From positions 1,156,576 to 1,192,525 of the forward strand of contig HG799462.1 in the NCBI GenBank assembly GCA_000531095.1: a stretch of 35,950 nt of DNA, given 5' to 3'. The notes below the pieces were generated by a model. It was not told where the DNA came from. It made no database searches and saw nothing but the letters and a program-made list of their open reading frames with translations. Shown piece by piece: positions 31,307 to 35,950 of this stretch (within the stretch, counting starts at the first letter, position 1; every line of letters starts with the position of its first letter). Both the position numbers and the translations under genes were made by a program. This stretch comes from Gemmata massiliana (GTDB lineage: Bacteria > Planctomycetota > Planctomycetia > Gemmatales > Gemmataceae).

Positions 31307-34042
31307 CTACCGCTCGCTGAGCACTTCGCGGAGCTTGGCGCCGAGCGAGGCAGCCGTGAACGGCTTCTGAAGGAACGCCACGTCCGCCTGGAACACGCCG
31401 TGACGGACGACCGCGTCGTCGGTGTAGCCGCTCACGTACAGCACCTTTACCTCCGGCCGGATCTGCTCCAACTGCTCGGCCACCTGCCGCCCGCTCAGTC
31501 CCGGCATGACCACGTCGGTCACCAGCACGTCGATCGGCCCCGGGTGGACCCTGCACGCGCGCAGCGCTTCCTTCCCGTCCGGCGCTTCGATCACATCGTA
31601 CCCGAGTGACTCCAGCGTCAGCCGGGTCAGCCCCCGGACCTGGTCGTCGTCCTCGACAACGAGTACCGTTCCGCTGCCCGTCGGCAGGGGCTGGTGCGCC
31701 GCGGGGCCGCTCTCGGCCGGTGCCGCGCGCCCGACCGACGGCAGGTAGATTTTGAACGTGGTGCCCCGCCCGACTTCGCTGTGTACGGTGACGCACCCGT
31801 CGCTCCGCCGGACGATGCCGAACACCGTTGCCAGCCCGAGCCCGGTTCCCTTGCCGATCCCCTTCGTGGTGAAGAACGGCTCGAAGATCCGGGTCTTCAC
31901 CTCTTCGGTCATCCCCGTTCCCGTGTCCGACACCACCAACAGCACGTACCGCCCGGGCGCGATCCCGGCTTGGACCCGCGCGCACGCCGCGTCGACATCG
32001 ACGTTGGCCGTCGAGACGGTCAGTTGCCCCCCGGTCGGCATCGCGTCGCGGGCGTTCACGGCCAAGTTGACCAGCACTTGTTCGAGGTGGCCCGCGTCCG
32101 CCCGCACGCGGTCCAGCCCCGGGGCCAGCGCGGTTTCCAGTCGGACGTCCTCCCCGATCAGGCGCTTCAGCATTTTGCACGCCCCGTCCACCACCGCGTT
32201 CAGGTCGAGGACCGCGGGCTCGACCACTTCCTTGCGGCTGAACGTCAGGAGCTGGCGCGTGAGGAGCGCGGCCCGTTCGCCGGCCTGGTAGATTTCTCGG
32301 ACCGGACCCCGGTTCGGGTCGAGCACCGGTAGGGACGACAGGATCAACAAACTGTATCCGCTGATGACGGTGAGGAGGTTGTTGAAGTCGTGCGCCACGC
32401 CCGCCGCGAGCTGCCCCACCGCTTCCATCTTCTGGGCCTGCCGGAACTGCTCCTCCAGGACGGCCCGGTGTGTCACGTCTTGGCCCAGGCACAGTAACCC
32501 GGTGAACCGCCCCCCGGCATCCGTGAGCGGGGTGTTGAACCACTCGAAAGTGACCGTCCGCCCGTCCCGGGTTCGGTTCTCGTGGACCGCGTGGGCGGCC
32601 ATGTCCCCGGCGCGAATCCGGGCGAGGAGCGCGTCCGTCTGCTCCCGGGCGCCCGGCGGGATGAGGTCGAACGGGGTCTTCCCGAGTGCCTCCGCCCGGG
32701 TGTACCCCAGGGCGCGCTCGGCGGCCGGGTTCCAGTCGGTAACGCGGAAATCGGCGTCGAACAGGACGTAGCTGAGCGGCATCCGCGCGACGTGCAACTG
32801 GAGGCGCGCCAGGAGCGCGTCGCGCTCGGCGGCCACGCGCAGCACCTCGGTCACGTCGCGGGAGATCCCGATCAGGCCGATGACGTTCCCGTCCTTATCG
32901 CGGTACGGCACTTTGGTCGCCAGGTAGGTGCGCGTCACGCCCGCCGCGGTGAGCGTCTCCTCCTCCGTCTCCGGGGTTCCGGTTCCCATCACCCGGCGGT
33001 CCCGGGCCATCACCTGTTCCGCCCCGTCCGGGGTGAACAGCGCCGTGTCGTCCCGGCCGAGCACCTCGTCGGCCGACCGGCCGAGGAACCGCGCCGTGGC
33101 CGGGTTACACAGCAGGTACCGGCCGGCCCGGTCCTTGACGAACACCGCGTCGGTGATCCCCTCGGTGACCGACCGGAGCAACTCGTTGCCCGCCTGGAGG
33201 TCGCGCTCCGCCCGGCGCCGGACCAGGTCCGTCCGGTCCAGGACGCGCACGGTGGTCCAGACCACGGTGCCCAGGACGACCACTTCGAGGGCCGCGAACA
33301 GCACGATCCCGAACGCGGGCTGGTAGTGCCCCGCCCACGTTCCAGCGAGAACCAGCCACGAGAGGCCGATCGTCGCCCCGACGACCACCGGGATGAGCCG
33401 CCGGGCCAGGTACCCACCGAGCCCGTCGCCGAGCAGGACCGAGACGGGACCGCTGTCGGGGCGGTACGAAAGGAGCCCGGTGGCGAGGACCACGAACGCG
33501 AACGCCGTGGGCAGGGCCATCGACGTGTAGGGGTTGTAGGCGGAAACCGATTTCTCGCCGGCCAGGTAGCTGAGCAGCGAGAGGACCGAAACCAAGCCGG
33601 TGACGAACGTGACGAGTTGGGCGGTGGCCACCCCGCGATTGCGGTGGAGCGCGATCAGGGCCGGTCCGAGCGCGAGGAAGTTGATCGCGGTCGTGAACGC
33701 CATTCGCCCCGGGGGTGGCCCGAGGGCGGGCACGGCGAATTTGTCGCGGGTAATCAGCTCATCGATCCCCAGGTTCCACCCGGTCACGAACTGCGAGCCG
33801 ACGGCGAGGCCGCTCAGGGCGGCGAACAGGGCGCAGGCGGCCGCCGCCCGGCCCGCACCCGCCACCGACAACCGAAGGGCCGCTCCGAGAGCGAAGAAGC
33901 CGATGGCGGTGTTGACCTTCATCTCGACCAGGCCCGGCAGAACGCTCTTGAAGACGGGGATATCAAGCGCCCAGCCGCAGAGGTTGGCGGCACCGACCGA
34001 CATGACTACGCCCGCCGCGAGACGGGGAATTGCTGTTCGCAT
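31307..34042 (-). CDS. Hybrid membrane histidine kinase (PAS-PAS-HisKA-HATPase-REC)
   Basis: A 911-residue hybrid sensor kinase. About residues 1-270 hold several hydrophobic helices (for example MRTAIPRLAAGVVMSVGAAN and AFGIVLFAALEVVVLGTVVW), a membrane input region. Two PAS domains follow (about 285-410, NELLRSVTEGITDAVFVKDR; about 420-540, MPLSYVLFDADFRVTDWNPA). Next come HisKA with VAHDFNNLLTVISGYSLLIL (the phospho-accepting His), then HATPase (NLAVNARDAMP, DTGTGM, GKGTGLGLATVFGIV) and a C-terminal receiver (VLVVEDDDQVRG, VLVTDVVMPGLSGRQ with the phosphoacceptor Asp, LQKPFTAAS). No response regulator or partner gene is next to it, and the signal is unknown. It is separated from the partial WD40 gene by 399 nt without a gene. 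Confidence 0.93.
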   Translation of the reverse strand: MRTAIPRLAAGVVMSVGAANLCGWALDIPVFKSVLPGLVEMKVNTAIGFFALGAALRLSVAGAGRAAAACALFAALSGLAVGSQFVTGWNLGIDELITRDKFAVPALGPPPGRMAFTTAINFLALGPALIALHRNRGVATAQLVTFVTGLVSVLSLLSYLAGEKSVSAYNPYTSMALPTAFAFVVLATGLLSYRPDSGPVSVLLGDGLGGYLARRLIPVVVGATIGLSWLVLAGTWAGHYQPAFGIVLFAALEVVVLGTVVWTTVRVLDRTDLVRRRAERDLQAGNELLRSVTEGITDAVFVKDRAGRYLLCNPATARFLGRSADEVLGRDDTALFTPDGAEQVMARDRRVMGTGTPETEEETLTAAGVTRTYLATKVPYRDKDGNVIGLIGISRDVTEVLRVAAERDALLARLQLHVARMPLSYVLFDADFRVTDWNPAAERALGYTRAEALGKTPFDLIPPGAREQTDALLARIRAGDMAAHAVHENRTRDGRTVTFEWFNTPLTDAGGRFTGLLCLGQDVTHRAVLEEQFRQAQKMEAVGQLAAGVAHDFNNLLTVISGYSLLILSSLPVLDPNRGPVREIYQAGERAALLTRQLLTFSRKEVVEPAVLDLNAVVDGACKMLKRLIGEDVRLETALAPGLDRVRADAGHLEQVLVNLAVNARDAMPTGGQLTVSTANVDVDAACARVQAGIAPGRYVLLVVSDTGTGMTEEVKTRIFEPFFTTKGIGKGTGLGLATVFGIVRRSDGCVTVHSEVGRGTTFKIYLPSVGRAAPAESGPAAHQPLPTGSGTVLVVEDDDQVRGLTRLTLESLGYDVIEAPDGKEALRACRVHPGPIDVLVTDVVMPGLSGRQVAEQLEQIRPEVKVLYVSGYTDDAVVRHGVFQADVAFLQKPFTAASLGAKLREVLSER

Positions 34043-34353
34043 GGACCAAGAGACTCGGGGAGAGGGCGGGTGACCCCGCTGGCCGGGTGCGACGTCCCAT
34101 CCGGGGGGCAGGTTACGCGGCGAGTTCGTCAGCGATTGATGTGTAACCCTGTCGACCGGGTAAGACGTTCAATCATGATCGATCAGAACCGACGTCGTTA
34201 GCTAAAATTTTCGCGATTCTCACGGGACTTTCAAGATCGTCCGATAATCAAATTGCGACACGTTCGACGGCACACGAAGTGTGCGCGATTCACCGATAGG
34301 AATGCGGAAGAGTGCCGGCTAGATCGGTGGGGGGCGGCCGGGTTGGGATACAC

Positions 34354-34402
34354 AACGTGAGCACCCTGAACGTGAGCACTTACGCTGTTACTGGCCGTAA
34401 GT
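34354..34402. repeat. Direct and inverted short repeats upstream of the hybrid kinase
   Basis: AACGTGAGCAC occurs twice (34354-34364 and 34369-34379) with a 15-nt period, and ACTTACG (34378-34384) pairs with CGTAAGT (34396-34402). The 34043-34441 gap otherwise shows nothing coding. This could be an operator or the 3' end of the WD40 transcript. Confidence 0.4.
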
Positions 34403-34441
34403 AGACAGGCTAACGAGCGCACGCTCTTGAGGGATTCCGGT

Positions 34442-35950
34442 TCACGTTCGCGGGAGGGCGGGCGGGAGGCGCGGGCCGGATTCGGACGTGGTGGGACGCA
34501 CGTCCGCGCGCCACCGCTTGACGGCCCCGTCGCGGCTCACACTCACGAGTGACGTGCCGTCGGCGTTGAACGCAACTTCCAGGACGCGGTCCGCGTGCCC
34601 GGTGAGCGCGAGCCGCTCGCGCCCCGCTACCGGATCCCACAAGATCACCGCGCGGTCGTCCCCGCCGGACGCGAGCGTGCGACCGTTCGGGCTGAACTCC
34701 AGCGCGTGAACCGCGCCGGTGTGTCCAACGAGGTCGCGTGCGAACATCAGCCCGCCGCTCCGGTCCACGTCCCACAATTTAATCAGCCCGCTCGCGTCGC
34801 CGGTCGCGAGTAGCCCGCTAGTCCGGTCGAAGGCCGCTGATTCGATGCTCGCCCGCGGCCCGTGAGCATCGGGAACGTGAGCGAGCACTTTGCCCTGGAG
34901 CGTGACGATGCGCACCCCGGAATCGACCGCGACTGCCAGCCAGTTCTGGCGCGGGTGGAACGCGATCGCCCGCGCCCCTGGGACCGCAAGCACGACTCGC
35001 CCGCCCTTAAGATCGATCGGACGGTCTGCCGTCGCGGGGATCGATCGGAGGTCGTAGATTCGCACGGCGTCGGAGTCGACGGTTACGATCCATTGACCCG
35101 TCGGGTCGATGCCGACGGTGTAAACCGGGAGCGGCGTTCGTACCATCACGGCCCGGGTGAACGCCCCGCGAGGAGGTGTGTTGGGCGACGGCAGGAACGG
35201 GCGCCCGGTGAACGGGAACGGCTGCCACACGAGCAGGCCACTCCCGTTGGCGACGACGAACGTGCGGCCGTCCGGCGACGTTGCCGCGGCGCGGATCGTG
35301 TCCTTCGAGGACGGGATACCAAACGGGAGCGGAGTCAGCGCGAGCGGTCCCGGCGGTCCCGGAATCGGCGGGCGGTTCGGGGGCACGTAATCGGCGGCCA
35401 TGATCCGCACCCGGCCGGTGTCATCGGCCACAACGAACGCCGTGCCCGCGCCACCCACACCCACTGCGGTCAGCCCCTGAGCGGCGCTGGTGTTTCTGCC
35501 ACTCGGGTCGCGTGTCAGACGCAGAAAATCGTCCGGTTCGTGTGTTCGGATGGCGGTTTGCCACACCACCGCGGCGCCGTCCATTCCCGCGGAGACGACC
35601 GTGCGCCGGTCCGGGCTGAACACCACCGCGTTGACCTGTTGCGTGTGGCCGGTCAGTTGCCCGCGCTCGCGCCCGTCTTCCGCGTCCCACAAGCGCACCG
35701 TCTTATCGAAGCCCGCGCTGGCGAGTAATTGCCCATCGTCGCTGAAATTCAGAGTGTAAATGCTGGCAGTGTGTCCGAACAGTCGGCGGTCGCGCCACGT
35801 CTGCGTGTCGAACAGGCGGACGTGGTTCGTCGCGCCGTTGTTCACGGTCGCGACGGTCTGGCCGTCCGGGGAAACCGCTACGGCGCGGACCGCTTCGGCG
35901 TGGAGCGGAAGAACGCGGATCAGCCTTCGGCCGTCGGCGGAGATCACGCG
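34442..35950 (-). CDS. WD40-repeat protein, C-terminal part (runs off the window)
   Basis: The last 502 or so codons of a WD40 protein whose start lies beyond the window end, so the GTG near 35947 should not be taken as the true start. Repeats of the WD40 form are clear: HAEAVRAVAVSPDGQTVATV, HTASIYTLNFSDDGQLLASA with VRLWDAEDGRERGQLTG, HTQQVNAVVFSPDRRTVVSA, and at the C-terminus HTGAVHALEFSPNGRTLASG with VILWDPVAGRERLALTG. The middle part has degenerate blades with a Pro-rich insert. It ends in a Pro/Arg tail (RLPPALPRT). In planctomycetes such propellers often sit behind kinase or caspase-like domains, which may lie outside this window. Confidence 0.92.
   Translation of the reverse strand, partial: RVISADGRRLIRVLPLHAEAVRAVAVSPDGQTVATVNNGATNHVRLFDTQTWRDRRLFGHTASIYTLNFSDDGQLLASAGFDKTVRLWDAEDGRERGQLTGHTQQVNAVVFSPDRRTVVSAGMDGAAVVWQTAIRTHEPDDFLRLTRDPSGRNTSAAQGLTAVGVGGAGTAFVVADDTGRVRIMAADYVPPNRPPIPGPPGPLALTPLPFGIPSSKDTIRAAATSPDGRTFVVANGSGLLVWQPFPFTGRPFLPSPNTPPRGAFTRAVMVRTPLPVYTVGIDPTGQWIVTVDSDAVRIYDLRSIPATADRPIDLKGGRVVLAVPGARAIAFHPRQNWLAVAVDSGVRIVTLQGKVLAHVPDAHGPRASIESAAFDRTSGLLATGDASGLIKLWDVDRSGGLMFARDLVGHTGAVHALEFSPNGRTLASGGDDRAVILWDPVAGRERLALTGHADRVLEVAFNADGTSLVSVSRDGAVKRWRADVRPTTSESGPRLPPALPRT

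Noticed and set aside
32582-34201. A 539-codon open frame on the plus strand
   Set aside because: It is antisense to the hybrid histidine kinase, with an Arg/Gly/His-rich composition typical of shadows.

Overview
The window looks like a piece of a planctomycete chromosome, most likely from the Gemmata group (Gemmataceae). Reasons: high GC; a DUF1559 prepilin-like protein with an H-X9-DG tail; a TIGR02996-type protein; a serine/threonine kinase fused to a formylglycine-generating-enzyme-like (SUMF1) domain; a kinase-like protein with the planctomycete-type N-terminal region; several small secreted or Pro-rich proteins; and text-like inverted repeats between genes. High GC creates many long antisense open frames, which I treated as shadows.

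Layout. 1-2250 is a decayed accessory patch: an IS630-type transposase end, two small unknown genes each followed by the same hairpin repeat, an unrecognised frame, and a frameshifted IS5-type transposase. 2371-6774 (minus) is an envelope cluster: an MgtE-like transporter lacking its usual N-domain, an SLBB/Wza-like polysaccharide export lipoprotein, and secreted Pro/Gln-rich proteins, one split by a frame break. 7033-10576 (plus) is a moxR - DUF58 - ubiA operon with a repeat-filled leader before DUF58. 10782-12479 is a Tat-exported M2-like zinc peptidase. 12516-16109 (minus) is a DUF1559 - PepSY membrane protein - PQQ-type propeller operon, divergent from hemP, with a Fur-like palindrome between them. 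The PepSY gene carries an apparent one-base deletion in a G run.

16864-24391 is mixed: a transposase relic, a DJ-1/PfpI protein, an unknown Gemmata-type protein, a SnoaL-VOC fusion, a kinase-SUMF1 protein, a TIGR02996 protein, a decayed thioredoxin-like gene and an orphan DUF1778-like antitoxin tail. 24392-25880 (minus) is a PLP aminotransferase preceded by a clear intrinsic terminator and a 32-codon membrane peptide. 26131-29011 holds a pseudokinase with a C-terminal domain resembling one I associate with bacterial TIR proteins, convergent with an FHA-domain gene across a large nested inverted repeat. 29095-31250 (plus) has two small proteins, a YHS-like metal-binding secreted protein and a tandem NIPSNAP protein. 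31307-34042 (minus) is a hybrid histidine kinase, and 34442 to the window end is a partial WD40 protein.

How the genes may work together: the best-supported functional units are moxR-DUF58-ubiA (a MoxR chaperone with its DUF58 partner) and the putative iron-responsive locus hemP / DUF1559-PepSY-PQQ. The pseudokinase, FHA protein, kinase-SUMF1 protein and hybrid histidine kinase form a signalling-rich stretch, but nothing in the sequence proves they act in one pathway. Family assignments come from reading motifs, with no database search.
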